From Desulfurococcales archaeon (lineage in GTDB: Archaea; Thermoproteota; Thermoprotei_A; Sulfolobales; Desulfurococcaceae): a stretch of 64,000 nucleotides of DNA. The stretch covers positions 28,938 through 92,937 of the forward strand of contig WAPN01000002.1 in the NCBI GenBank assembly GCA_015520735.1, written 5' to 3'. Below the pieces are notes generated by a model. That model saw nothing but the letters and a program-made list of their open reading frames with translations. It was not told the origin of the DNA and did no database searches. Positions 9,348 to 17,885 of the stretch are shown here, piece after piece. The position numbers and the translations under genes are program-made. The stretch's first letter is position 1; every line of letters starts with the position of its first letter.

Positions 9348-10580
9348 TTGGAACCTACTCTCAGGCTCAGAGGAATAATAGGTAATTTAAGAGGAGAAGG
9401 AGGCTTCGCTTTCCTCGCCAAAGCACGTGAACTCAAAGAGAAGGGCAAGCCTGTCGTTAACCTTAGTATCGGCCAGCCCGATGTGCCTACGCCCGATCCA
9501 GTGATTGAGGAGGCCGTCAGGGCATTATCGGAGGAGAAATTCACCGGGTACACAGAGACGCCCGGCATACCCGAGATCAGGAAGGCTATAGCAGAGTATC
9601 TCAACGAGAGGTATGGTGCCGATGTTAGTTGGGAAGAAGTAGTGGTGACCCCTGGCACTAAGGGAGCTATATTCCTTGCCCTGTCAGCCTACCTCGACCA
9701 CGGCGATGAGATAATAGTGCCCGAGCCAAGCTACCCGGCCTACCCTGAGGGGGCAAGGATACTCGGTGGAAAACCTGTATATGTGCCTTTAGAATGGAGG
9801 GGTCCGAGCAAGGGCTTCGGCCTAGACCTAGAGAAGATCGAGGAGGCCATAACACCTAGGACCAAGTTCATCGTGGTGAATAACCCGCAGAACCCGACCG
9901 GGGCCCTGTTCAGTCCCAAGGAGCTCGAGGAGCTTGTTGAGATCGCGAGGAAACACAATGTGATGATATTGGCTGATGAGATATACGATAACTTCGTATA
10001 TGACGGTGCAGAGTTCAAGAGCCTCATAAGTATGCCTGGCTGGAGGGAATGGCTGGTATACACGAATGGTTTCAGCAAAACATTCAGTATGACGGGGTGG
10101 AGGCTCGGATACGTGGTTATCAGGAAAGAAGCGGCAGGGCTTCTAAGCAAGATCGCGGTCAGCGTCTGGGGATGCCCAGTGAGCTTTGGGCAGAAAGCAG
10201 CGGTACGGGCTCTCAGGGATCCCGAGGTCTGGAAATGGGTGAGAAAACTCTCAAAACGCTATGCGGAGATGAGGCGGATACTCTACGAGGAGCTATCCAA
10301 GACTCCCGGCGTAGAGGCTCATCTTAGTAAGGGCGCATACTACTTGTTCCCAAGAGTTAAGCAGGTCGAAGAAGAAACAGGGCTCTCTACAGAGGAGATA
10401 ATCGAATATATCATTAACAATTACTACATGATCATATTGCCCGGTGGAGTATTCCCCGACAAGGCCGGCAAGGACTTCATAAGGTTCAGCTTCGCCACAA
10501 GCCGCGAAGCAGTTTCTGAGGGAGGCAAGAGGTTCAGGCAAGCCATAACGGATCTTCTTGAGAAGAAAACACGTAAATGA
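9348..10580 (+). CDS. Class I/II PLP-dependent aminotransferase
   Basis: A 410-residue fold-type I aminotransferase, normal length for the family. Visible motifs are NLSIGQPDVPTPD at the N-terminus, the PNNPTG-equivalent VVNNPQNPTGALF, ILADEIYDNF with the PLP-ring Asp, and TNGFSKTFSMTGWR with the Schiff-base Lys K244. FIRFSFAT near the end carries the Arg that binds the substrate alpha-carboxylate. It transfers amino groups between amino acids and 2-oxoacids such as 2-oxoglutarate, in the cytoplasm; aspartate or aromatic aminotransferase is the likely activity. TTG start at 9348 is supported by GGTGATT nine bases upstream. Confidence 0.93.
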   Translation: MEPTLRLRGIIGNLRGEGGFAFLAKARELKEKGKPVVNLSIGQPDVPTPDPVIEEAVRALSEEKFTGYTETPGIPEIRKAIAEYLNERYGADVSWEEVVVTPGTKGAIFLALSAYLDHGDEIIVPEPSYPAYPEGARILGGKPVYVPLEWRGPSKGFGLDLEKIEEAITPRTKFIVVNNPQNPTGALFSPKELEELVEIARKHNVMILADEIYDNFVYDGAEFKSLISMPGWREWLVYTNGFSKTFSMTGWRLGYVVIRKEAAGLLSKIAVSVWGCPVSFGQKAAVRALRDPEVWKWVRKLSKRYAEMRRILYEELSKTPGVEAHLSKGAYYLFPRVKQVEEETGLSTEEIIEYIINNYYMIILPGGVFPDKAGKDFIRFSFATSREAVSEGGKRFRQAITDLLEKKTRK

Positions 10581-10745
10581 AGAATATATGTTGTTTTATT
10601 AGTTCGTATAATAGGCTGTCCAATACTCAATATTTTCTATCAAAACGATCACTTATCACAATTTGTCTGTATATCGGTTTCCAACATTGTTATAACGGTG
10701 TATCTGTATGAAGCAATTGCTGAAACGAGTGAGGTTGGGATTATC

Positions 10746-11153
10746 ATGGAGAAAGGACCACGAAACTGGTACCATTACTACGAATTAATGAAAAACAATG
10801 CCCCATTAACGATCTATTATCCTATTTGTGGCGGAGGCGAAGAATGTATTAGTGTATGCCCATACGCCCATGAGATATGGGAGGTCGGCCCTATGATAGC
10901 TCCCATGTTCGGCGGAAAGCCCAGAGTAAGACTTAGACCTTTCATGGCTCATCCAGAGAAATGCCGACGATGCTATCTATGTGTCCAGGCATGCCCTACT
11001 GGTGCACTACACAGATCCGATCAGGAGATCAGACACCCAATCTTCACTCTAATCAAGAACAGTGTCAAGTTGTTTTTCAAGAAACGATACGGTATTAGAT
11101 GGGTTTTCAGGAGAGAGCACCGGGAAAAGTTCAGAAAGAACAATCCTAAGTAA
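10746..11153 (+). CDS. Small 7Fe-type ferredoxin-like protein
   Basis: About 135 residues with two iron-sulfur motifs. The first, C-GGGEE-C-ISV-CP, lacks the second Cys of a classical cluster, as in 7Fe ferredoxins that carry a [3Fe-4S] centre. The second, CRRCYLCVQACP, is complete for [4Fe-4S]. Long N- and C-terminal extensions, the latter very basic (KKRYGIRWVFRREHREKF), suggest a bound electron-transfer subunit rather than a free carrier. The ATG at 10746 is preferred because GAGGTTGG precedes it and a TATA-like GTTATAAC lies at ~10690; an in-frame GTG at 10698 would add 16 residues but lies too close to that box. No partner oxidoreductase is adjacent. Confidence 0.8.
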   Translation: MEKGPRNWYHYYELMKNNAPLTIYYPICGGGEECISVCPYAHEIWEVGPMIAPMFGGKPRVRLRPFMAHPEKCRRCYLCVQACPTGALHRSDQEIRHPIFTLIKNSVKLFFKKRYGIRWVFRREHREKFRKNNPK

Positions 11154-11242
11154 TATACTGGTGATTGAGGCACTACTCATCGATATAATATAATTGTATT
11201 TCCCAAGATATTATTTAATGCAGGACATATTTCTGGCTATGG

Positions 11243-11995
11243 GTGTGGCTATTGGATGTGACAGGCGTTATTCTTGCAGGTGGTGAGGGTAAGAGGTTTA
11301 GGCCTTATACCGAGATCGTTCCTAAGCCCATGATACCTATCGGTTGGCCCGAAAAGCCGGTTCTAGAATACATTGTCGAGTGGATGGTCAAGCATGGAAT
11401 CAAGGACATAGTCCTCCTCGTCAACTACAAGTGGAGATACATAGCCAACTACTTCGGGGACGGCTCAAGATACGGTGTAAGGATAAGGTATTGCATAGAT
11501 AATGAGAAATATACGAATACAGGTGGGGCCCTACTAAAAGCATACCGTGAAGGTCTCCTTGACGAGACAGCCTTCATATGGTATGGAGACATACTAGCCC
11601 CAGTCCCGGTCAAAGAAATACTTGGGTTCCATGAGGAGACCGGGGCAGACGCTGTGCTCGTAATAACTGATAGGTATAAGGTACCCGTTGGTATCGCTAA
11701 GCTCGACGAGGAGAACAACGTTGTTGAGATGCGTGAGAAGCCTGAGCTTAACATTCACGCAACAATAGGTATTCTGAGCCTAAGGACTCATGTCCTGGGA
11801 GAAGCCGAGGAATCCCTTGGTACGAGATTTGATATCATGGGCGAGCTCATACCATATATGATAAAGAATGGCTGGAAGGTGAAGGCATACATCTATGAGG
11901 GGCCCTGGTACGATGTAGGAAGCCTTGAGAGGTATAAGAAGATAGATGTTAACGAGATACCTGAGCTATTCGGGCTCAGGAGGGATAGCTCTTAG
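11243..11995 (+). CDS. Sugar-phosphate nucleotidyltransferase
   Basis: A 250-residue nucleotidyltransferase core. The NTP-binding signature GVILAGGEGKRFRPYT followed by PKPMIPI is at the N-terminus, and WYGDILAP supplies the metal-binding Asp. The family (RmlA/ManC type) joins a sugar 1-phosphate to an NTP to make activated sugars for glycans; mannose-1-P guanylyltransferase or glucose-1-P transferases are the usual archaeal annotations. It lacks the C-terminal hexapeptide beta-helix of longer relatives. GTG at 11243 seems the start with an almost leaderless transcript (TATA-like TATTATTTAA near 11208). It is convergent with and overlaps the MATE gene by 30 bp. Confidence 0.9.
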   Translation: MWLLDVTGVILAGGEGKRFRPYTEIVPKPMIPIGWPEKPVLEYIVEWMVKHGIKDIVLLVNYKWRYIANYFGDGSRYGVRIRYCIDNEKYTNTGGALLKAYREGLLDETAFIWYGDILAPVPVKEILGFHEETGADAVLVITDRYKVPVGIAKLDEENNVVEMREKPELNIHATIGILSLRTHVLGEAEESLGTRFDIMGELIPYMIKNGWKVKAYIYEGPWYDVGSLERYKKIDVNEIPELFGLRRDSS

Positions 11996-13345
11996 TTCTA
12001 TCACTCTTATAGCCCATCTTCCCGACAACGCCCATCCTACGGTTATGATCCCGACAACAGCATTGCTTATAGCCATAGCTATCCATATGCCGTCGGGGCC
12101 CCGCATAAGCCATATTGCTAGTATGTAGGATAACACTATTCTGAGTAGCCATAACCTTATGATCGATAGTGTCGCGAAGAACTTGGTATGGCCTGAACCA
12201 CTGGCAATTGCTCCTCCTATTGCGAACAAGCCGAAGAACGGTATGCTCCATATGAATATACTGATTAGCCTACTACCAACCGATACGACTTTCGGGTCTG
12301 CTATGAAGAATGCAACAAGCGGTTGTCTGAACAAGTATACCATTAGTGCACCTGTTCCCAGGAGGAGAAATATTATTGTCATCGTTGTAGCAGCTATTTT
12401 CTTAGCCCTATCATACTTCTCGGCCCCTATGTTCTGCCCAATCATAACGGATGTTGCCCTATTTAGACCCCATGTGAATGAGCTCATAATGTTTATGACA
12501 CGATTAGCTACACCGTAGGCCGCCACTACTGCTGAGCCATACACCGATACCAAGCTCATCATTATGGTGAATCCTAGAGAATTGGACGATCTCTGGACGG
12601 CCATAGGGGCTCCTATGCTGACGACTTTCTTTAACCACCACTTCTCTATTCTAAGATCCTTCATTTCTATCTTTAACCCGTGATATCCCCGTCTCAGGAG
12701 TCTGAGCCCTGCAAATGATACTATCGTCCTTGAGAGTATCGTTGCCATGGCTGCTCCTACCACTCCCAGCATTGGTATGCCGAGCCAGCCGAAGATGAAT
12801 ATCGGATCTAGAACAATGTTTGTCACGGATGATATGATATTGAGTATTGTCGGGGTCCTAGTGTCTCCCAGACTATTAGCTATAGTGTTAAAAGCGAAGC
12901 CTATGAAGCTGATCGGTATCCCCGCGAATATCACTCTGAGATAAGATACCGCATAGGGGTATATGTCTGGCGGGACATGCATTAGCTGTAAGAAAAATGG
13001 GGATAGGAAAATCCCTAGTGTACTCAGAACCACTGACATCATGAGCATGAAGGCGAGCATATTACCCGCCGAGCGATTCGCTGATTCAAAGTCTCCTGCC
13101 CCTATGTACTGTGCGATCAGGGATATTCCGGCCATCGCAAAGCCCATCCCAAGGCTGTAGAACAGCATCACTAGGGGGAACGAGACTGTTGGTGCTCCAA
13201 ATGCTTGTCTCCCGAGTTTGCCTAGCCAGTAAGCATCCACTATATTGTATGATGTATTCACGAGATTCGCGATTATCATCGGCCATGCTAACCAGAAGAG
13301 TGTGCGTAGTATGCTGCCTGTCAATATCCTGTTCCTTAGCTTCAT
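11966..13345 (-). CDS. MATE-family multidrug/organic cation exporter
   Basis: About 459 residues with 12 predicted membrane helices in two homologous halves, typical of MATE (NorM-like) exporters that use Na+ or H+ gradients. Motifs include WLAWPMIIANLVNTSYNIVDAYWLG at the first helix pair and the repeat-half equivalent around GAPMAVQRSSNSLGF. The frame is open 34 codons further upstream, but ATG 13345 (MKLRNRILTG) fits the family start and leaves a 102-bp divergent promoter region. The neighbouring divergent gene is a PadR regulator, so drug-responsive control is likely. Confidence 0.93.
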   Translation of the reverse strand: MKLRNRILTGSILRTLFWLAWPMIIANLVNTSYNIVDAYWLGKLGRQAFGAPTVSFPLVMLFYSLGMGFAMAGISLIAQYIGAGDFESANRSAGNMLAFMLMMSVVLSTLGIFLSPFFLQLMHVPPDIYPYAVSYLRVIFAGIPISFIGFAFNTIANSLGDTRTPTILNIISSVTNIVLDPIFIFGWLGIPMLGVVGAAMATILSRTIVSFAGLRLLRRGYHGLKIEMKDLRIEKWWLKKVVSIGAPMAVQRSSNSLGFTIMMSLVSVYGSAVVAAYGVANRVINIMSSFTWGLNRATSVMIGQNIGAEKYDRAKKIAATTMTIIFLLLGTGALMVYLFRQPLVAFFIADPKVVSVGSRLISIFIWSIPFFGLFAIGGAIASGSGHTKFFATLSIIRLWLLRIVLSYILAIWLMRGPDGIWIAMAISNAVVGIITVGWALSGRWAIRVIELRAIPPEPE

Positions 13346-13373
13346 TAGGTCTTTCCTTGTTTTTCTTCTGAAC

Positions 13374-13396
13374 AATATATTCCACCGGAATATATT
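13374..13396. promoter_or_regulatory. Perfect inverted repeat, candidate PadR operator
   Basis: Arms AATATATTCC and GGAATATATT are exact reverse complements around the 3-bp spacer ACC. The site lies between the divergent MATE and PadR genes and covers the TATA-like region of the MATE promoter, where a bound repressor would block TBP. Confidence 0.6.
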
Positions 13397-13397
13397 C

Positions 13398-13436
13398 GGG
13401 TAAAATATATTTGAGAAGAAAATAAATATCTTACCC
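13398..13436. promoter_or_regulatory. Second, imperfect inverted repeat in the MATE/PadR intergenic region
   Basis: GGGTAA at 13398-13403 is mirrored by TTACCC at 13431-13436, and the similarity continues inward (ATAT on both arms). It spans the AAAATAAATA TATA candidate of the PadR gene, whose transcript appears leaderless, so it may serve autoregulation. Confidence 0.35.
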
Positions 13437-13447
13437 AGTGAACACAA

Positions 13448-13900
13448 ATGAAGACGAGAAACAGAAGGACACCAACGAGGAAAGCATATAGGAGCGCCCT
13501 AAGAATACATGTTCTAGGCATTATTATTGGGAGCAAGAGGATCCACGGCTATGGCATCTACAAGAAGATCCTCGACAATACAAGGCTTATTAAGAGATTT
13601 GGCAAACCAAGCATAGGAACAATATATAGAGTACTCAACAGCCTAGTCGAGGAGGGACTGGTCACGAGAGAAGAAAAGAAGGTAGGTGGTAGAACTCTCT
13701 ACTTCTATACACCTACGAAGAAGGGGATGGAGGAATTCGCCAAGATATGTGAAGCTTTCCTCGATAAGGCCGCGTCCGGCACAAAGATGATCCTATCATC
13801 TCTCCCAGCACTGTACGAGTCCGGCATCGACGTGAAGGGTATTATTGAGAGACTTGAAGAAATAGAGAAGATTATCAGGGAGTCATTGGTTAAGGAATAA
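13448..13900 (+). CDS. PadR-family transcriptional regulator
   Basis: A 150-residue protein. After a basic N-terminal tail (MKTRNRRTPTRK) comes a PadR winged helix: LRIHVLGIIIGSKRIHGYGIYKKI, then PSIGTIYRVLNSLVEEGLVTRE as the recognition helix plus wing, and YTPTKKG. A C-terminal helix for dimerisation ends at residue 150. PadR proteins usually repress an adjacent transporter and are released by the drug itself. Here the divergent neighbour is a MATE exporter and the space between carries two inverted repeats. ATG 13448 has no ribosome site, which suits a leaderless mRNA. The stop overlaps the radical SAM gene by 11 bp. Confidence 0.92.
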   Translation: MKTRNRRTPTRKAYRSALRIHVLGIIIGSKRIHGYGIYKKILDNTRLIKRFGKPSIGTIYRVLNSLVEEGLVTREEKKVGGRTLYFYTPTKKGMEEFAKICEAFLDKAASGTKMILSSLPALYESGIDVKGIIERLEEIEKIIRESLVKE

Positions 13901-15245
13901 CTACTCGCTCGGGCAAGGGCTCCCGAAGACATTCTTCTACCATCCTACATGGGACGTTCATTACGAATGCCCATGTTATCTTGTGTGCTGTTAACAGTCC
14001 TTTACGAGTTAGCACGATCTTATCATTCTCTTCTCTAATATCACCCGTTAGTTTAAGGGTTTTCAGAAACCACTTGAAACCTGTCTTGCCAATAAGTTTT
14101 TCAAATGATTGGTTGAACTTAAGCTCAAACATCCCCTTGTCGAGGCTACGGCATATGAATAATCTACATGTAGTGTATCTTATTGCCCGCTCTTCCAGAC
14201 TAACCGATCTTGCGAACGCAACTGGTAGTTTATTCCTCGATAAGAGATCTCCATAGGCTTCTGGGTAGCATGTGTTCTGGTACTCATAAGCACCGGTGAA
14301 CCCCATAGCTCCCGCCCCGAATCCGAGGAGAGGCCCCTCCATCTCATAGTTGACGGTAACGTATTTCCAGTCCGGATGTCTACTGTACCCATATATTTCG
14401 AGCCCTATGTAGTTTCTCTGAGGTAATAGATCCTCAGCAGCGTACATCATTTGCTTAAAAACATTCATACTTGGTTGTTCCGGTAGTCTGCCTTCCTTAA
14501 TCATCTTATAGCCTATACTGTTCTTGAGAACCAGTGTTGGATACGCAGTTATCTCGTCGGGGCCTAGATCGGCCGCCTTCTCTAAGTCTTTTATCCACTG
14601 CTGAAGACTCTGCCCCGGGATCATGTACATGAGGTCGATATTGATGTAATTAGCACCAGCGTTTTTCAGATTATCATATGCTTTGATCGAGTCTTCGACG
14701 CTATGCCTCCTGCCCAGCCTTGAGAGTAGCTCTGGGTGGAAAGACTGGAAGCCTAGGCTGAACTCGTTTATTCCAGCATCCACCAACTCGTAGGCGATCT
14801 TTTCATCCCTGAGATCCTCAGGGTTTGCCTCAATTGCTATGGCGGATTTTGCATCAAAGGATGATGTTATTTCTTCTATTATTTCTCTCCAGTATTTTGC
14901 AGGGACAAGGCTGGGTGTACCTCCTCCTGCATGGATATCTATTATCCTCAGATTTTTGTCCCGGAGAAGCTCGCCGTAAGTCCTTATTTCTTTCTTCAAG
15001 TACTTGACATACTTGCCTATGATCTCATTTATCTTGTTCCTAGATACCGGGTGGCGCGCATAAGGGCAGAACCAGCATGTCCCGGTGCAGTAAGGTATGT
15101 GTATGTAGGCTGCTGTTTCCCTCTCGTTAAAGGTACCGATAATATTTTTTCTTATCGATTCATCGCTCGGCCTTGTATACTTGGCCTTGAATACTCTCCT
15201 AGATATAGTGTTCCAGAAGCCTAGGCTCCTAGGGATAAGAATCAC
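13890..15245 (-). CDS. HemN-like radical SAM protein
   Basis: A 451-residue radical SAM enzyme. The [4Fe-4S]/SAM motif CTGTCWFC (C53, C57, C60) follows YIHIPY, exactly as in oxygen-independent coproporphyrinogen III oxidase (HemN/HemW). The GGGTPS glycine motif and EANPEDL, LGFQSF and DLMYMIPGQ segments match the same family. It might act in heme synthesis or, more likely in this kind of organism, be a HemW-type or methyltransferase relative; the sequence alone does not decide. GTG 15245 is the best start, with a TATA box CTATATAAGG at about 15286-15295. Confidence 0.88.
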   Translation of the reverse strand: MILIPRSLGFWNTISRRVFKAKYTRPSDESIRKNIIGTFNERETAAYIHIPYCTGTCWFCPYARHPVSRNKINEIIGKYVKYLKKEIRTYGELLRDKNLRIIDIHAGGGTPSLVPAKYWREIIEEITSSFDAKSAIAIEANPEDLRDEKIAYELVDAGINEFSLGFQSFHPELLSRLGRRHSVEDSIKAYDNLKNAGANYINIDLMYMIPGQSLQQWIKDLEKAADLGPDEITAYPTLVLKNSIGYKMIKEGRLPEQPSMNVFKQMMYAAEDLLPQRNYIGLEIYGYSRHPDWKYVTVNYEMEGPLLGFGAGAMGFTGAYEYQNTCYPEAYGDLLSRNKLPVAFARSVSLEERAIRYTTCRLFICRSLDKGMFELKFNQSFEKLIGKTGFKWFLKTLKLTGDIREENDKIVLTRKGLLTAHKITWAFVMNVPCRMVEECLREPLPERVVIP

Positions 15246-15414
15246 TGGTGAGCACCCTATGCGCCGTGTAATATGTCTTGAATGTCACCTTATATAGCTG
15301 GTGCTGATGTTATTTGTTCCAGGTGCACACAACTGCATCTATGCAAACTTATAACACCAAAAACAAAAAGTAAACTACAAGGTACATTTGTCCAAAAACG
15401 ACTAGTGTTAGGAT

Positions 15415-15768
15415 CTATTTTCTAAGCTTTAACTTGAGGCCTAATCTCTGAAGTCTAATGAAGTCTTTGTCTCTTGTGACAAGTTCAAGGTTATTTGCAA
15501 TGGCTGTAGCGGCTATTAATAGGTCGGCATCAGGTATAATTTCTCTACTACGTCTGAGTTCCTGGTATAACTCGCAGTACTTTAGTATGGTTTTGTTATC
15601 AATTCTCAATAAGTCAAACACGGACTCAAGTAGCTGTTTAGTTTTTTCTCTTTTCTCGGGCGGAACACCTCTGAGTACTTCTATAAGTGTTATCGTAGAG
15701 ATCGCTCCTTCCTCGAACACTTCTCTTCTAAGGTCATCAATCACTATTGATGTATCTAACAGTTTCAT
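15415..15768 (-). CDS. vapC: VapC-type PIN-domain toxin
   Basis: A 117-residue PIN ribonuclease. Acidic metal ligands are in place: D5 in MKLLDTSIVIDDL, E30 in ITLIEVLRG, D80/D82 in IPDADLLIAATA and D100 in VTRDKDF. VapC toxins cleave tRNA or rRNA when freed from VapB. Its ATG overlaps the 3' end of the upstream antitoxin gene by 4 bp, so translation is coupled. Confidence 0.93.
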   Translation of the reverse strand: MKLLDTSIVIDDLRREVFEEGAISTITLIEVLRGVPPEKREKTKQLLESVFDLLRIDNKTILKYCELYQELRRSREIIPDADLLIAATAIANNLELVTRDKDFIRLQRLGLKLKLRK

Positions 15769-16004
15769 CTTAATCTGAACCTCTCCCTGAATTCCTCACT
15801 CGATCTCTTTATGGCTTCCAGGTCCTCGGGGCTAAGCAGTCTTCTCAGCTCTTCGAAGGCTTTTCTCTTCTTATAGATACTCGCATACCTGTATAGCTCG
15901 AGAAGGTACTCGCTCCAGTCTTTCTCCTTCTTGTCTTTCTCAAGTATTTCTTTAACTTCTCGAAGAACCGATATCGTTGCATATTTTCTCAACTTTATCA
16001 CCAT
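15765..16004 (-). CDS. vapB: VapB-type antitoxin
   Basis: A 79-residue protein starting VIKLRKYATISVLREVKEIL, a ribbon-helix-helix-like DNA-binding segment, followed by a long charged helix (LSPEDLEAIKRSSEEFRERF) that should wrap the toxin. This is the archaeal VapB arrangement, antitoxin first, with a 4-bp overlap into vapC. It would neutralise VapC and repress its own promoter. Confidence 0.88.
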   Translation of the reverse strand: MVIKLRKYATISVLREVKEILEKDKKEKDWSEYLLELYRYASIYKKRKAFEELRRLLSPEDLEAIKRSSEEFRERFRLR

Positions 16005-16042
16005 GTAGTTATATTGCTACATCACTATATAATGATTACAGC

Positions 16043-16924
16043 TCAGTCGTTTTTCTCGGGAAGCACGTAGATAATAACCCCTATAACGGTCAACGAGACT
16101 ATTGATACTAGACCAACTGGTAATGTATATATCTCGTCTAGTCCCGGATAGGTCAGCATCATCAATCCACCGAGAGCGTTAAGGGTTCCATGCATGATGG
16201 CTGGCGGTAGCAGTGATGAGGAGCGGTATCTTAGTATGTAGAGTATGAAGGAACAAGCCGTTGTGAAAGCCGTGTATGTGGCAACTCCCAGTATATCTGG
16301 ATGGTGTGGGAGGCTGTATTTGAGGTAAACTATTAGGTCTGCATGCCATAATCCCCATATGATCCCGGTTATTATTGAGGCTACTACAAGGCCATACCTG
16401 GGCGTTAAGGCCCTGTACATTAGTCCTCTCCACCCTGTCTCTTCCCCAATGGCCAGCGCTGCATTGATAGTTAGTCCTGCTATGGATGCTGATACTAGCT
16501 GGATGATCAGGTACATTATGGGAGCTGATCTAATCATTGCCGCAGTGGCAGGCCTAACTCCAGGGAGACTCGCCATGACCAGCAGAGGATTCTCGGGCGA
16601 ATATCCAGCAACGTATAGCATTGCTACTCCTAGACCATAGAGAATATATGAAACTGCAAGGCCCAGCGGGATGTATTTTATTTTTCCGAGCCTCCAGCCA
16701 AGCTCCTTCAAGCCATCAATTAGCGGTACTCCAATGATCTTGAGGGCTACAATAGAGCCTAGGAACGGCATCAACATCCTAATAGAGGCAAGCAATCCGA
16801 AGTAACTCTTAGGCAACAATCCTGTGATCAATGGGGCGTCCAATAAGTAGGCTGTGGCAAAAGTGATAGTAACATATATGGATAAAGCTTTGAGAGATAC
16901 TGCTACTCTGTATTGCTGATTCAA
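16043..16924 (-). CDS. CPBP (CAAX/Abi) family intramembrane metalloprotease
   Basis: A 293-residue protein with about eight membrane helices. The family motifs are present: EETGWRG (E161, E162, R166), GLWHADLI (H194) and IMHGTLNALG (H245), all needed for metal binding and catalysis in CPBP glutamic/metallo-proteases such as Rce1. Substrates in archaea are unknown. TTG 16924 appears to be the start, after a weak TGGGACA leader. Directly upstream sits a perfect 27-bp hairpin/palindrome between the likely TATA box and transcript start, so expression is probably regulated. Confidence 0.9.
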   Translation of the reverse strand: MNQQYRVAVSLKALSIYVTITFATAYLLDAPLITGLLPKSYFGLLASIRMLMPFLGSIVALKIIGVPLIDGLKELGWRLGKIKYIPLGLAVSYILYGLGVAMLYVAGYSPENPLLVMASLPGVRPATAAMIRSAPIMYLIIQLVSASIAGLTINAALAIGEETGWRGLMYRALTPRYGLVVASIITGIIWGLWHADLIVYLKYSLPHHPDILGVATYTAFTTACSFILYILRYRSSSLLPPAIMHGTLNALGGLMMLTYPGLDEIYTLPVGLVSIVSLTVIGVIIYVLPEKND

Positions 16925-16937
16925 TGTCCCAGCCCAG

Positions 16938-16964
16938 AAAATACCTCGGAGTCCGAGGTATTTT
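16938..16964. promoter_or_regulatory. Perfect 12-bp inverted repeat upstream of the CPBP protease
   Basis: AAAATACCTCGG and CCGAGGTATTTT flank an AGT spacer. On the minus strand the outer edge overlaps TTAAAATAC (TATA-like) and the inner edge falls at the expected transcript start, ~13 bp before the start codon. This is the position of a repressor operator; an RNA hairpin in the leader is less likely because the leader would be too short. Confidence 0.55.
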
Positions 16965-17305
16965 AATGTTCAGATTTCAAATGGACACCAATACGTCAGC
17001 TCCTAGATATTGATCTAGAAATAATTTATTTGACCTCCAGCATCCGGCAAAGGCTTGGTTATCTCTTATACTCTAGGCATTCCAATTAATATAGAGATTA
17101 GAAATATAACTTTAATTATCCTTTTTTCTCCCGAAAATACACGATCTCACGCCAAATCCATTATCACCGTTAAAAGATTAATAAAAAGATAAAGTCTAAA
17201 TCATAATGTATTATACGATAAATACTCAGGACTATCACCCTATTAGAAAATACTATTCAATATCAATATGTAAATTGAATATGGGAGATCCTGGTTTGTA
17301 CGTTT
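16965..17305. other. AT-rich gap without a recognisable gene
   Basis: Apart from the palindrome just before it, this ~340-bp stretch shows no open frame with a ribosome site, no tRNA-like fold and no repeat. It contains long A/T runs and separates the CPBP gene from the 79-aa gene, both on the minus strand. It may include decayed sequence or the end of the upstream transcript. Confidence 0.5.
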
Positions 17306-17545
17306 CTAATCTCTCTCAATGATTGTTATGAGATCTCCGTGCTCGTTGAGCCAGATCTCAATGAGATGTTCCCGGCCATCTCTGCGTAAATGTGTTTTTA
17401 CTCTGATCACCGTATGCCGCCCTATTTTCTCGGCGTTATGTATCCGGTGCTTCTTGAACCCATTACCATAAGCATGTTCAAGGTGTCTCCTAGCTATCCT
17501 GTGAAGCTCATCCAAGGAGGAGTAAAGCTTCAATTCTTTCACCAA
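17306..17545 (-). CDS. Small basic hypothetical protein
   Basis: A 79-residue protein, rich in His, Arg and Lys in its first half (ELHRIARRHLEHAYGNGFKKHRIHNAEK) and beta-rich with acidic residues at the end (LIEIWLNEHGDLITIIERD). I do not recognise a family; the beta-hairpin-rich C-terminus resembles small nucleic-acid or toxin-like domains, but this is only an impression. TTG 17545 or the next codon GTG is the start. A good TATA box (ATGTATAAATAG on the minus strand at 17579-17590) supports real transcription. Confidence 0.65.
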   Translation of the reverse strand: MVKELKLYSSLDELHRIARRHLEHAYGNGFKKHRIHNAEKIGRHTVIRVKTHLRRDGREHLIEIWLNEHGDLITIIERD

Positions 17546-17885
17546 GTAATACTTTGTATCAGGGAAAATTAAGCCTGTCTATTTATACATGGAGCCAAAT
17601 CATCAGTTTTCAAAATTGTTGTGGTTACCGATGATTTACAGTGTATCAACAAATATTTCCAGTACTGATGTTCTTGCGTGAAATAATATAGACAACGTAT
17701 AATCAAAATGTATATTGCATGGATAATATGAACACCAATAAAAATAGGTCAAAAGAACTGAGCATACTATATGTCTGAACTTTTCAATAGGTGGGAAGAC
17801 CCGATGCTATAGCAAGGTAATCTTGACGGATCCGATTCATTAAAGCGGTGATAAAAAGGTCTTTCATGATATTAGTAGAAGTTGC
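17546..17885. other. Intergenic region with promoter of the 79-aa gene
   Basis: The only clear element in these 340 bp is the minus-strand TATA box at 17579-17590. Near 17840-17885 a minus-strand T-run (CCTTTTTATC) could end the flippase transcript. Short TGATGA/CTGA matches occur, but not in the spacing of a C/D box RNA. I see no gene. Confidence 0.45.

Noticed and set aside
13346..13447. Upstream in-frame extension of the MATE protein (34 codons)
   Set aside because: The extra residues (FFSNIFYPNIFRW...) do not match MATE proteins and would erase the divergent promoter region with its palindromes.
17580..17660. TGATGA and CTGA matches suggesting a C/D box RNA
   Set aside because: The C box lacks the purine and the spacing is not right; the stretch contains the TATA box and leader of the 79-aa gene instead.
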